35,931 nt of DNA from an uncultured Clostridiaceae bacterium. GTDB lineage: Bacteria; Bacillota; Clostridia; Lachnospirales; Lachnospiraceae. Of the stretch, positions 14,759-23,109 are shown piece by piece (the stretch's first letter is position 1; every line of letters begins with the position of its first letter). The stretch is taken from contig CAMWUK010000030.1 of NCBI GenBank assembly GCA_947177415.1, positions 1 to 35,931 on the forward strand. Direction: 5' to 3'. The notes beneath the pieces were generated by a model that was given only the letters and a program-made list of their open reading frames with translations, searched no databases and had not been told where the DNA came from. The translations under genes were made by a program, and so were the position numbers.

Positions 14759-15328
14759 TTATTTCAACCGGATAATTTGGACTGGAATAGGTGGATGATT
14801 TGGGCGGTTATAATATTCACTGACAATAACCAGATATTTTTTTGCATCCAGCTTTCTCATCCACTCTAAGACTGCATTCTTTTCTTCAAATCCACTATCA
14901 CCACCACTATAAATGGTAACACTAAGTAATCCATTCTTCTTTAATAATTTTAAAGAAGCCTCCATGGCAAGTATCGTACTTTTTGCTTTCGTAGCAAGGG
15001 CATGATTGCCTCCTGGTAAGTATCCAAGATTAAACACAATACAAGACACACTCTCTTTGTTTGCATACTTTCCAATATGTTCATGGCTGTCTAAAATCAC
15101 TTTTGTATTTTCTTCAAAGGAATTCTCTTTCAACAACATTTTTGTATGGTTTACCGCCATTTCCTGAATATCCATGGCTATCACTTTTCCTTTATCTCCA
15201 ACTAATTCACAAAGAAACAGGGTATCATGGCCGTTTCCCGCTGTAGCATCCATACAAATATCTCCTTGCTCCACATGTTGGCGGATAAAATGATGTGTAT
15301 ATTCTATAATTCCATAATGGTTTCTCAT
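14759..15328 (-). CDS. mnmM: tRNA (mnm5s2U34) methyltransferase MnmM (YtqB)
   Basis: A 189-residue class I SAM methyltransferase matching YtqB/MnmM, which methylates 5-aminomethyl-2-thiouridine at the wobble position of tRNAs in bacteria lacking MnmC. SAM motif I is MDATAGNGHDTLFLCE at about 27, acidic motif II is AMDIQEMAV, and the family-specific FNLGYLPGGNHA follows. C-terminal SEYYNRPNHPPIPVQIIRL is also typical. ATG preceded by AGTAGGGGAAAGAAC. Last gene of the long minus-strand series that begins at 22838. Confidence 0.9.
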   Translation of the reverse strand: MRNHYGIIEYTHHFIRQHVEQGDICMDATAGNGHDTLFLCELVGDKGKVIAMDIQEMAVNHTKMLLKENSFEENTKVILDSHEHIGKYANKESVSCIVFNLGYLPGGNHALATKAKSTILAMEASLKLLKKNGLLSVTIYSGGDSGFEEKNAVLEWMRKLDAKKYLVIVSEYYNRPNHPPIPVQIIRLK

Positions 15329-15395
15329 GTTCTTTCCCCTACTTTTCTATTCTCTCATTCATGACAATGTTCTAGTGTACTGTGTCATTCACATC

Positions 15396-15947
15396 CTATA
15401 TTCCATGTTCCATTTTATCTCTATCCGATAAATCCTGCTGCACCATATCCAGATAATGTATCATAACTCCATCATAAGTAGAAATCTGATACCTTGGCTC
15501 CAATTCCTCATAGGAAAAACTCTTTCGTCCTCCCTTTTTACAACGTTCCCAGAATTCCATCAGCTTTTGGAATGTCAAATAATAAAAGATATCCTGTTCC
15601 TTAAAATATATAAGTAAGAATGCCATTCCCTCCTGCTCTTCAAACTCTGACATAAATGCAATTTGATGTTCATGGACATTCGCTAAAGGAAAACGCTTGG
15701 TAGCACATTCTTTGGCATCAAAACAAACAGGAATTCCCTGAATCACTCCAATATAATCCACTGTACTTTTTTGCTCAAAATATGCCAGTGTAATATGTCT
15801 GTGAATTGGATCAATTTCAATTGGTTTAATCGGTGTTGGTATTTTCTGGATCAATGCCAAACCTTCCTGCCTATATTTTTCATTGGTATAATTTATCATT
15901 TCCTCCAAAAAGGAACCCCGAAGTCCCCGGTTCTTCCATGTTGCCAT
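15396..15947 (-). CDS. recU: Holliday junction resolvase RecU
   Basis: A 183-residue RecU-family nuclease, the Firmicutes resolvase that cuts four-way junctions and helps RecA. N-terminal WKNRGLRGSFLEEMINYTNE, catalytic block STVDYIGVIQGIPVCFDAKE with the Asp, Glu and Lys residues, and PLANVHEHQIAFM are clear. Length is normal. Its ribosome binding site (AAAGGAG, 15955-15961 region) lies inside an 8-bp target duplication made when the 30-bp element at 15968 inserted at the end of the preceding gene. Confidence 0.92.
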   Translation of the reverse strand: MATWKNRGLRGSFLEEMINYTNEKYRQEGLALIQKIPTPIKPIEIDPIHRHITLAYFEQKSTVDYIGVIQGIPVCFDAKECATKRFPLANVHEHQIAFMSEFEEQEGMAFLLIYFKEQDIFYYLTFQKLMEFWERCKKGGRKSFSYEELEPRYQISTYDGVMIHYLDMVQQDLSDRDKMEHGI

Positions 15948-15959
15948 ACTTTTACCGCT

Positions 15960-16005
15960 CCTTTAATGTAACAGTTCAGCAGAGGCTGACCTGTCACCCT
16001 TTAAT
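15960..16005 (-). mobile_element. 30-bp solo arm-1 element with perfect 8-bp target duplication
   Basis: Element 15968-15997 (GTAACAGTTCAGC to TGACCTGTCAC) matches arm 1 of family B: a 7-bp end stem plus an inner CAGC/GCTG stem. It is flanked by CCTTTAAT at 15960-15967 and 15998-16005. It contains the last codons of the RluD-family gene, while one copy of the duplication overlaps the recU ribosome binding site. Confidence 0.9.
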
Positions 16006-16964
16006 CCTAACTTTCCAATTAAATTTAAGAAATAATCTGGTAAAGGGGCAACAATTGTCTTCCCTGAAATATCTGCAAATTCTTCTGATAATTCTGGCAG
16101 CACTAACTCATAAGAATGTAATAAGTGATGTTTTAGTTTATACGCCTTTCTAAGTTGCTTATTCGTTGGTACATCTCCATATTTTCCATCACCAATCACA
16201 GGATGCCCAATACTTTGCAAATGAGCACGAATCTGATGAGACTTTCCAGTCAGAAGTTTTACACGAAGTAATGTAAATTCCTCTGTATAAGAAATTGGTT
16301 CATATTCCGTTTTGATAAAATCGGCTCCTTCAATTGGTTGTTCCGAAATCGTTACTCTGTTATGACTATGATCCTTTGTAAGATATCCCTCAATTGCCTG
16401 CTTTTTTGTGACTTTTCCTTTTACAATGCATTGATAATATTTTCCAATATTCCGTTCCTTTAACAATGCTGACATCGTCTGTAATCCAAGTAACGTTTTT
16501 CCTGCAATAATAATTCCACTTGTATTCCGATCCAAACGGTTACAAACTCCCGGATGAAAACTTTGAAGCTGCTCTGTAGTCAATTGTCCGCTATTTAACA
16601 AATATGTAGTAATATATTCAATTAAGGAAACATCTTCCTTTTTTGCCTTTTGTGACAACACTCCGGCAGGTTTATTTATAATTAATATATGCTTATTTTC
16701 AAAAATAATATCCAAATCCATTTCTGCTTTTTCAACTTTTTTTTCTTCTTTAAAATTCTGGATGGTTTCTTCTGATAAAAAGAGTTTAATGTCATCCCCT
16801 TTTTGCAGTTTTTCCGAACCTTCTGCCTTTTTATCATTCAACTTAATATTTTTCTTTCTAAGCATTTTATAAAGGAAGCTCTTAGGTGCCTTCTCCAAAT
16901 ATTTAGATAAAAACTTATCCAAACGTTGCCCTTCCTCTTGTTCTGTAATGGTAATACTTCTCAT
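15963..16964 (-). CDS. RluA/RluC/RluD-family pseudouridine synthase
   Basis: About 333 residues. N-terminal S4 RNA-binding domain (RLDKFLSKYLEKAPKSFLYK, about 10-70), then the RluA-type catalytic domain with GVCNRLDRNTSGIIIAGKT (catalytic Asp) and LLTGKSHQIRAHLQSIGHPV. It isomerises uridines in 23S rRNA or tRNA; the exact target is not readable. The ATG at 16964 is preferred (AGAAAGGAAAAGAT before it; family starts near MRSITI). The final residues DRSASAELLH are read from a 30-bp mobile element; removing it and one duplication gives an ancestral end of KLGLKER. Confidence 0.9.
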   Translation of the reverse strand: MRSITITEQEEGQRLDKFLSKYLEKAPKSFLYKMLRKKNIKLNDKKAEGSEKLQKGDDIKLFLSEETIQNFKEEKKVEKAEMDLDIIFENKHILIINKPAGVLSQKAKKEDVSLIEYITTYLLNSGQLTTEQLQSFHPGVCNRLDRNTSGIIIAGKTLLGLQTMSALLKERNIGKYYQCIVKGKVTKKQAIEGYLTKDHSHNRVTISEQPIEGADFIKTEYEPISYTEEFTLLRVKLLTGKSHQIRAHLQSIGHPVIGDGKYGDVPTNKQLRKAYKLKHHLLHSYELVLPELSEEFADISGKTIVAPLPDYFLNLIGKLGLKGDRSASAELLH

Positions 16965-16979
16965 ATCTTTTCCTTTCTG

Positions 16980-17032
16980 GTAACTGTTCATAAGCATATG
17001 ATAACTGTTCAAAACCATGAACCAAATGTTAC
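16980..17032. mobile_element. Tangled short palindrome remnants between two genes
   Basis: GTAACTGTTCAT (16980-16991) is followed by ATAACTGTTCAAAACCATGAACCAAATGTTAC-like sequence (17001-17032), an imperfect hairpin of the short GTAAC class, giving two directly repeated TAACTGTTCA motifs. No target duplication. It fills the gap between the hypothetical gene and the pseudouridine synthase gene. Confidence 0.5.
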
Positions 17033-17608
17033 TTATACCATAATAGATAATAAATACTTCTCCACACTTTCCCTTTCCTCTACAGAAATTTCCTTAACTT
17101 TTGCATTCTTTAAAGCATTTTCAAAATCTTTTTCTTTTTGAAAAATTTTCACTTGATAGGCGTTACTATTTTGCTCTACACCCTTTTTCAAATAATTCTG
17201 TACATATTGATTATCCTGCTTTTCTTTAGTAGCTAAACCAAACACATACCCACATCCCAATATCATAAAGTCAAGTCCCATTGATTTTTCCGTGGATGTA
17301 ATGATTATATCCGATAATAGACGGCTTCCCTCTGGTACTGCTGCCTTCCATTTTTCATAATCTTTTTGGTCAGGAGTGTGATAAGGAAATAATAAAATAT
17401 ATTCTACCAATACTCTTGCCCATGGTAATACAAATAAAATTGCCACAATAGTAAATACATTCACATAAGACATTTTATTTAATAATAATCCTACTACAAA
17501 AATAACAAGAGCAATGCCCACATAAATAAGCATCTTTATGATATCATATTTCTTTGACTTTGTAATATAACCATATTCTCCTTTTTCCTTTTGGAATAAT
17601 TTCTGCAT
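17033..17608 (-). CDS. Hypothetical membrane protein
   Basis: 191 residues, family not recognised by name. Two close hydrophobic helices (about 25-45 and 50-73) form a hairpin, with a charged N-terminus (QKLFQKEKGEYGY) and a cytoplasmic C-terminal domain of about 110 residues rich in Lys/Glu. ATG follows TAGGAGGCAGATAA. Co-directional with YgiQ upstream and the pseudouridine synthase downstream, with mobile elements in both gaps. Confidence 0.7.
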   Translation of the reverse strand: MQKLFQKEKGEYGYITKSKKYDIIKMLIYVGIALVIFVVGLLLNKMSYVNVFTIVAILFVLPWARVLVEYILLFPYHTPDQKDYEKWKAAVPEGSRLLSDIIITSTEKSMGLDFMILGCGYVFGLATKEKQDNQYVQNYLKKGVEQNSNAYQVKIFQKEKDFENALKNAKVKEISVEERESVEKYLLSIMV

Positions 17609-17626
17609 TTATCTGCCTCCTACTTT

Positions 17627-17776
17627 TTTTTATGGTAACAGTTCAGCCGGAGGCTGCTCTGTTACGGAATGGGGCAAGCTTCGCATGTAAATTGCCCCAT
17701 TCCCCTTGCTGTTTTATTCTTTCATACGGTCTGCACAGCGAAGTGTGCAGACCTACCTGAACTGTTACTTTTTATG
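17627..17776 (+). mobile_element. Family B palindromic mobile element, copy 1, perfect 8-bp target duplication
   Basis: 134 bp at 17635-17768, GTAACAGTTCAG to CTGAACTGTTAC, flanked by TTTTTATG at 17627-17634 and 17769-17776. Arm 1: GTAACAG/CTGTTAC with inner CAGCC/GGCTG. Arm 2: GGAATGGGGCAA/TTGCCCCATTCC. Arm 3: GTCTGCACA/TGTGCAGAC. The ygiQ stop codon (17765-17767) lies inside the right terminus. Confidence 0.95.
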
Positions 17777-19726
17777 AACATTGCGTATTGTTTTCTTCTT
17801 TTTGGCTGGTGTTTTTTCCTTTTTCCCCTCAAACCTTTGATTACTTCCAGCTTTTTGCATTCCTTTTACATATTGCTGTTTCCTATTTTTTCTATTATTG
17901 TCAGGTCTCTCTTCTTGTTTCTCTTTGGCAAACTTTCTTGGTCTTACCAGACATTTCTTATCAAATCCAATTAAGTCCGTCCGATGAGCAATTTTTAATG
18001 CCTCCACCACCAAATCATAATTCTTAGGATCCCGGTATTGAATCAAGGCACGCTGCATCTCCTTTTCATGATGTTTCTTTGGTACATACACTGGTTCCAT
18101 CGTTCTTGGATCTAGCCCTGTATAATACATACAAGTAGAAATCGTAGAAGGTGTTGGATAGAAATCCTGCACCTGCTCTGGCATATATCCCAAATCTCTG
18201 ATATACTCTGCCAGCTCTACTGCCTCTTTCATGGTAGAACCTGGATGAGAGGACATCAGATATGGCACTACATATTGCTGTTTGCCCACTAGTTTATTTG
18301 TCTTTTTATATTTATCAATAAATCTTTGATAAATTTCATTACCCGGTTTTCCCATTAACTTTAATACCTTATCACTGATATGCTCAGGAGCCACTTTTAA
18401 CTGGCCACTTACATGATGCTCACACAACTCCCGGATAAAGGTATCATCTTTATCATGAATCAGATAATCAAAACGGATTCCCGACCGTATAAATACCTTT
18501 TTTACCTTTGGCAGTTTACGAAGCTTGCGAAGAAGAGATAAATAGTCCTTATGGTCAATTTTCAAATTCTTACATGGTGCTGGAAATAAACACTGCTTTC
18601 CAATACAAACACCTTTCGTTTTTTGCTTTTCACAGGCAGTATCCCTGAAATTAGCAGTAGGTCCGCCTACATCATGAATATATCCTTTGAATTCCGGATC
18701 CTCAATGACAATCTTTGCTTCTTCAATAATCGAATCATGGCTGCGGCATTGTATAATCCTTCCTTGGTGAAAAGTAAGGGCACAAAAGCTGCATCCCCCG
18801 AAACATCCCCGGTTACTCACCAGACTATGTTTTAACTCACGAATGGCAGGGACTCCTCCCTCTTTTTCATACACAGGATGATAATTACGCATATATGGAA
18901 GGGCATATACTGCATCCATCTCATCTTGGGATAAAGGCAAAGCAGGAGGATTCTGTACCACATATTCTTTTTCTTTATATTTCTCAATTAAGATTTTCCC
19001 AGAATATGGATCTGTATTACAATACTGTTTATAAAAACTTTGGGCATATTTTTTCTTATCTTCTACAATCTCTGGGTAAGAGGGTAAAATGATCGCATCA
19101 TACAAATCTTCCACCTCTTTTGTCCGGTATACCGTTCCCCGGATAAAGGTTATATCAGAAATAGAAATTCCGCTGTCCAATGCTTCTGCAATCTCCACCA
19201 CCGGATGTTCTCCCATTCCATAAATTAAAAGATTCGCACCAGCATCCAACAAAATGGAACGCTTTACCTTATCGCTCCAATAGTCATAATGTCCTAACCG
19301 CCGAAGGCTCGCTTCAATTCCACCAATAATAATCGGCACATCCTTGTAAGTCTTGCGAATCAGGTTTCCATAGACAATGGTTGCCCTGTCTGGCCGCTTT
19401 CCCATTACTCCGCCAGGGGTATAATTATCCATTTTACGGTGCTTTTTATTTACCGTATAATGATTTACCATAGTATCCATATTTCCGCCCGATATCAAAA
19501 AGCCCAATCTTGGTTTTCCAAGAATCTGTATAGAGGTTTCGTCTTTCCAGTCCGGCTGTGAAATAATTCCCACCTTGAATCCACGGCTTTCCAACACTCT
19601 GCTTATAATTGCCGGACCAAAAGAATGATGGTCTACATAGGCATCTCCAATAACATACACAAAGTCACACTGTTCCCATCCTCTTTTTTTCATATCGTCC
19701 TTTGAAATTGGTAAAAAAGCTTTCAT
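17765..19726 (-). CDS. YgiQ-family radical SAM protein
   Basis: A 653-residue radical SAM enzyme of the UPF0313/YgiQ family (reaction unknown). N-terminal cobalamin-binding-like region (about 1-200), the iron-sulfur motif [19 protein letters not shown] with CxxxCxxC near residue 310, then the radical SAM barrel with [19 protein letters not shown]. The C-terminal tail (about 600-653) is Lys/Arg/Gln-rich and probably disordered. ATG follows AGAGGTAAGTA, and only 3 bases separate it from the upstream HAD gene. Its TAA stop is supplied by the GTAAC end of a mobile element; the ancestral tail would have had one more Lys and a TAG. Confidence 0.9.
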   Translation of the reverse strand: MKAFLPISKDDMKKRGWEQCDFVYVIGDAYVDHHSFGPAIISRVLESRGFKVGIISQPDWKDETSIQILGKPRLGFLISGGNMDTMVNHYTVNKKHRKMDNYTPGGVMGKRPDRATIVYGNLIRKTYKDVPIIIGGIEASLRRLGHYDYWSDKVKRSILLDAGANLLIYGMGEHPVVEIAEALDSGISISDITFIRGTVYRTKEVEDLYDAIILPSYPEIVEDKKKYAQSFYKQYCNTDPYSGKILIEKYKEKEYVVQNPPALPLSQDEMDAVYALPYMRNYHPVYEKEGGVPAIRELKHSLVSNRGCFGGCSFCALTFHQGRIIQCRSHDSIIEEAKIVIEDPEFKGYIHDVGGPTANFRDTACEKQKTKGVCIGKQCLFPAPCKNLKIDHKDYLSLLRKLRKLPKVKKVFIRSGIRFDYLIHDKDDTFIRELCEHHVSGQLKVAPEHISDKVLKLMGKPGNEIYQRFIDKYKKTNKLVGKQQYVVPYLMSSHPGSTMKEAVELAEYIRDLGYMPEQVQDFYPTPSTISTCMYYTGLDPRTMEPVYVPKKHHEKEMQRALIQYRDPKNYDLVVEALKIAHRTDLIGFDKKCLVRPRKFAKEKQEERPDNNRKNRKQQYVKGMQKAGSNQRFEGKKEKTPAKKKKTIRNVHKK

Positions 19727-19729
19727 TAC

Positions 19730-20386
19730 TTACCTCTTCTCTTCTAACAGTTCTCTATAATCTGTAATATAATAATCTGCCAATTCCCGTTTCTTCTCAT
19801 CATCTTCTTTAGAATAATGGTCATATATAGCACATGCTTTCATTCCTGCATTCTTTCCTGCCATAATTCCATGTACAATATCTTCAAAAATAAGACAATG
19901 TTCCGGATTCACCTGCAAATCCTTTGCCACCAGCAAATAAATATCTGGTGCTGGTTTTCCTTTTTCCACTTCATTTGCTGTATGAATAGAATCAAAATAT
20001 TCCATAACACCATGGGATTCCAATACCGTCCGTACCAGAAATTCAGAATTACTGCTGGCAATCCCCACCTTAATATCTTTTTCTTTCAGTGCCTTTAAAA
20101 ATTCCAACACTCCTTCTTTTAATGGGGCTTCATATTGATATTTTTTATGTGCCATTTCATTCCAGATAACCATAAGTTCATCAACTGTTTCCACAAATCC
20201 AAAACGATTCTTCATATAAGCAGCAGTTTCCCGAAAACTCATACCATCTAATGCACCTTGTAAATCGTCAGGAAGCTCTACACCTCTTTCTCCAAAAAAA
20301 TCAATATCCACACTTTTCCATATCCACATAGAATCCACTAAGGTTCCATCCAAATCAAATATTACAGCCTTTGCATCCTTCCACAT
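19730..20386 (-). CDS. HAD-superfamily phosphatase (beta-PGM-like)
   Basis: 218 residues, subfamily IA HAD hydrolase. Motif I FDLDGTLVDSMW with both catalytic Asp residues, a helical cap, motif II GIASSNSEF, GKPAPDIYLLVA, and motif IV LIFEDIVHGIMAG. The substrate is unknown; relatives dephosphorylate sugar phosphates and similar metabolites. Distinct from the HAD gene at 2133. ATG after GGAAGGAGCCTGTT. Directly coupled to ygiQ downstream. Confidence 0.87.
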   Translation of the reverse strand: MWKDAKAVIFDLDGTLVDSMWIWKSVDIDFFGERGVELPDDLQGALDGMSFRETAAYMKNRFGFVETVDELMVIWNEMAHKKYQYEAPLKEGVLEFLKALKEKDIKVGIASSNSEFLVRTVLESHGVMEYFDSIHTANEVEKGKPAPDIYLLVAKDLQVNPEHCLIFEDIVHGIMAGKNAGMKACAIYDHYSKEDDEKKRELADYYITDYRELLEEKR

Positions 20387-20403
20387 AACAGGCTCCTTCC
20401 TTT

Positions 20404-20446
20404 GTTCTCATGTAACTGTTCAGTACCTGAACAGTTACGTTCTCAT
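20404..20446. mobile_element. 27-bp palindromic mobile element with perfect 8-bp target duplication
   Basis: Element 20412-20438: GTAACTGTTCAG and CTGAACAGTTAC arms around a 3-base loop. Flanked by GTTCTCAT at 20404-20411 and 20439-20446. It lies 18 bases upstream of the HAD ribosome binding site. The same unit, inverted, occurs at 26837-26863. Confidence 0.93.
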
Positions 20447-20465
20447 TTACATCTATCTTTTTACT

Positions 20466-20512
20466 CTTTCTGCGTAACAAATCAGCCTCTGGTTGAACTG
20501 TTACCTTTCTCC
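20466..20512 (-). mobile_element. 31-bp solo arm-1 element with 7/8 target duplication
   Basis: Element 20474-20504 on the minus strand runs GTAACAGTTCAACC to GGCTGATTTGTTAC, a version of family B arm 1. Flanks CTTTCTGC and CTTTCTCC agree at 7 of 8. It supplies the last seven codons and the stop of the RsuA-family gene. Confidence 0.85.
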
Positions 20513-21210
20513 TGCAATAAAAGGACTTCCTCCTCTGTGAGTTCCCTGTATTCTCCTGCTGCCAGATTTTCATCTAAAGCAAGTCCGCCCATAGACAACC
20601 GTTTCAAATAGAGAACTCTTTTTCCTACTGCTTCAAACATCCGTTTCACCTGATGAAATTTTCCCTCATATATTTTTATCTCAACCTCAGAAATCTCATC
20701 TTCCTTCACAATTGTAAGCTCCGCTGGTAAAGCTGTAAAATCCTCCTCTATCTGCAGACCTTCCCGAAACTTTTCCACATCTTCTATGGTCACTTTCCCT
20801 TCTATTTTTGCATAATATACCTTACTTACATGTTTCTTTGGTGATAACAGATTATGAGACAGTTGTCCATCATTGGTTAAAATCAGTAATCCTTCTGTAT
20901 CTTTATCCAATCTTCCTACTGGAAATAATTGCTTTTTTATTGGCAAATCTATGAAATCCAGTACCGTTTTATCCTTCCTATCTTCTGTTGCAGTAATCAC
21001 ACCTGCAGGTTTATGCAGCATAATATAATAATTTTTTTGATAGCCAATCTCCCTGCCCGCAAATACAATAACATCTTTCTCTTCATCAATCTTTTGTTCT
21101 GGTCCTTTAGGAGGCTTTCCATTTACCAGAACCTTATGCCAACGGATATAGTTTTTTACTTCACTTCGGCTTCCTACACCCATATTCGCCAGATACTTAT
21201 CTAATCTCAT
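20482..21210 (-). CDS. RsuA/RluB/RluE-family pseudouridine synthase
   Basis: About 242 residues. S4 domain at the N-terminus (MRLDKYLANMGVGSRSEVK, with VLVNGKP), then the RsuA-type catalytic domain with PVGRLDKDTEGLLILTNDG (catalytic Asp) and YEGKFHQVKRMFEAVGKRV. It modifies a uridine in 16S or 23S rRNA. Start at 21210 (GGAGAAAAACA before ATG), not the upstream in-frame ATG. C-terminal GNSSTRG is encoded by an inserted 31-bp element; the ancestral end would be LLLQEKE. Upstream, another short element duplicated the ribosome binding site region. Confidence 0.9.
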   Translation of the reverse strand: MRLDKYLANMGVGSRSEVKNYIRWHKVLVNGKPPKGPEQKIDEEKDVIVFAGREIGYQKNYYIMLHKPAGVITATEDRKDKTVLDFIDLPIKKQLFPVGRLDKDTEGLLILTNDGQLSHNLLSPKKHVSKVYYAKIEGKVTIEDVEKFREGLQIEEDFTALPAELTIVKEDEISEVEIKIYEGKFHQVKRMFEAVGKRVLYLKRLSMGGLALDENLAAGEYRELTEEEVLLLQEKGNSSTRG

Positions 21211-21216
21211 TGTTTT

Positions 21217-21259
21217 TCTCCATAGTATTTGTTCAGTGCCTGAACATTTACTCTCCATA
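21217..21259. mobile_element. 27-bp palindromic mobile element, perfect 8-bp duplication over a ribosome binding site
   Basis: Element 21225-21251: GTATTTGTTCAG/CTGAACATTTAC with a 3-base loop, a mutated copy of the 27-bp class. Flanked by TCTCCATA at 21217-21224 and 21252-21259. On the minus strand this octamer is TATGGAGA, the Shine-Dalgarno region of the RsuA-family gene, so the site now exists twice. Confidence 0.9.
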
Positions 21260-21313
21260 TTATATTTTTTCTGATGATTTAAAACCACGAACAATTATTC
21301 TTCATTAATTGAT

Positions 21314-21466
21314 GCATTCATTTAACTATTTAGGTAGAAACACGCATTTACTTTGCGTGTGACCTGAGAAAAAGTAGATTATATAATGTTTAAGCCCCTT
21401 CGCCGAAGGCGAATTAATATGGGCTTAAACGTAACTGTTCATGGTTCTGAACAGTTACGCATCCAT
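21314..21466 (-). mobile_element. Family D palindromic mobile element (137 bp) with 7/8 target duplication
   Basis: Minus orientation, 21322-21458. Arm 1 GTAACTGTTCA/TGAACAGTTAC (21431-21458); arm 2 GTTTAAGCCC/GGGCTTAAAC (21388-21430) with inner TTCGCC/GGCGAA as in family A; arm 3 ACACGCA/TGCGTGT (21340-21360); decayed right end TAAATAGTTAA. Flanks GCATTCAT (21314-21321) and GCATCCAT (21459-21466) agree at 7 of 8. Confidence 0.8.
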
Positions 21467-21470
21467 TTTT

Positions 21471-22838
21471 TTAAAACATTCTCCAACCACTATGATATTT
21501 ATTTTTCAATCTGCCCTTTGAAGCCTTCGCCCAGCCTAAGGGATATCCATCTACACAAACCAAACACCAGCCTTTTACCTTGTTGTCTTCTATTTCAATC
21601 GTTTCCCCTTTTAGATACTTCTTCACTCTAACATCTTCCACAGAAAAATCCATTACTTGTGCAAATTCCTCTTTCTTCAATGCCATAGCAAGAGACTGGC
21701 TAGGTTCAAAACGGTTCTTCTTTATATCCCCCAGATAAAGCCCGCTGCGAAGCACACGAAGCCCCTTCATATCCACATCTTTATCTGGTACAAAAAACAG
21801 CTTGTCCTTTACACGCATACACTGTTCCCATTCTATTTCCATGGAAAGCAAATCGAAAAACTCTATACATTCTTCAGGTAAACGAAACTTACTTCTCTTA
21901 ACCGGAGTACCTGCAACTTCCTCTTCTCCCTCTTTTCGTAATAAGGAGATAAAATGACCTTCTCCTTTTAACTTATGTGGCCATAACCGGATGGTATTAG
22001 AAAGAATTTCTGGTCCATCCACCCATTCAGGATGTCCCTCACTAAATTCATGCCATAAATCTGGGATTTTTTCAATGGTAAATTCCGGGTAATTCTCTAA
22101 CAGATATTTCATGCTTCCTTCGTCTTCTTCTGGGGAAAAAGTACAAGTAGAATATAAAATTTTACCACCTGGCTTCAAAAGTTTTACGGCACTGTCAATA
22201 ATTCCCTTTTGCAGTTTATGAAAAAAATCCACTCCATGTTCTTCCCATCCCTTTACCATAGATGGTTCTTTACGAAACATTCCTTCCCCGGAACAAGGTG
22301 CATCAATGAGTATTTTATCAAAATATCCCGCAAACCGTTCTACAAAATGTTCTGGCAGTTCACTTACTACATAGGCATTCTTTACACCCATAAGTTCAAT
22401 ATTTTTTAACAATGCCTTTGCTCTGGAATTGCTGATATCATTAGATACCAAAACACCTGTCCCTCCAAGTTTTGCTGCCAGTTCTGTGCTCTTTCCTCCA
22501 GGAGCTGCACAAACATCCAGTACTTTATCTCCTTTCTCGACAGGAAGAAGCTGAGCCGGAGTCATAGCCGAAGGCTCCTGAATATAATATAATCCTGCAA
22601 AATAATAAGGATGCTTTGCAGGTTGTACACTATCCTCATAATAATAACCATTATCTGTCCAAGGTATCTTCTTTAGGGCAAAAGGAGATATTTTTTCAAA
22701 CTCTTCTGTTGAAATCTTTAAGGTATTCACCCGCAAACCACGAAAATTCTTTTCCTCAAAACTTTGCATATAAGCATTAAATTCTTCTTCTCCAAGCAAT
22801 TCTCTCATTCTATTTACATAACTCTCTGGTAAATACAA
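21471..22838 (-). CDS. RsmF/RsmB-type (NOL1/NOP2/Sun) rRNA cytosine-C5 methyltransferase
   Basis: 455 residues. Rossmann methyltransferase domain (about 90-310) with SAM motif DVCAAPGGKSTELA, VSNDISNSRA, and the two catalytic Cys motifs DAPCSGEGMFRKEP and LYSTCTFSPEEDEG. The C-terminal 150 residues form the RNA-binding extension found in RsmF-like proteins (WCLVCVDGYPLGWAKASKG). It adds m5C to rRNA; the exact base is not readable. The start is TTG at 22838 with GGAGG 8 bases upstream. First gene of the minus-strand RNA-modification series. Confidence 0.9.
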   Translation of the reverse strand: MYLPESYVNRMRELLGEEEFNAYMQSFEEKNFRGLRVNTLKISTEEFEKISPFALKKIPWTDNGYYYEDSVQPAKHPYYFAGLYYIQEPSAMTPAQLLPVEKGDKVLDVCAAPGGKSTELAAKLGGTGVLVSNDISNSRAKALLKNIELMGVKNAYVVSELPEHFVERFAGYFDKILIDAPCSGEGMFRKEPSMVKGWEEHGVDFFHKLQKGIIDSAVKLLKPGGKILYSTCTFSPEEDEGSMKYLLENYPEFTIEKIPDLWHEFSEGHPEWVDGPEILSNTIRLWPHKLKGEGHFISLLRKEGEEEVAGTPVKRSKFRLPEECIEFFDLLSMEIEWEQCMRVKDKLFFVPDKDVDMKGLRVLRSGLYLGDIKKNRFEPSQSLAMALKKEEFAQVMDFSVEDVRVKKYLKGETIEIEDNKVKGWCLVCVDGYPLGWAKASKGRLKNKYHSGWRMF

Positions 22839-22939
22839 CTTTATATCCTCCTGTCTGTCATTATCCCAAATTGTAAACCCCTATTTTCTCTTTGAATTTT
22901 TCAGATTTCACAATCAAAAGGAGAGGCTGTTATATCTCC

Positions 22940-23084
22940 ATTACTGTTCACACCTATGGTGCGAACAGTAATGGAATCCAGCCTATTTATGATTCACCTT
23001 TGGTGAAAGGCTGGATTCTTCTCTACCACTACTTATTCTTACGTACTTTGCAGCAAGTGCAAAGTACTACCTGTGAACAGTAAT
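22940..23084 (+). mobile_element. Family A palindromic mobile element, copy 4, with compensated changes
   Basis: 145 bp, ATTACTGTTCACA to TGTGAACAGTAAT. The first and last bases are A and T where other copies have G and C, and arm 1 also ends in AAT, so the pairing is kept. The inner hairpin of arm 2 is TTCACC/GGTGAA in place of TTCGCC/GGCGAA. Flanks ATATCTCC and GTATCTAC agree at 6 of 8, a probable aged duplication. Confidence 0.9.
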
Positions 23085-23109
23085 GTATCTACAACAACCT
23101 CTGTTACTT

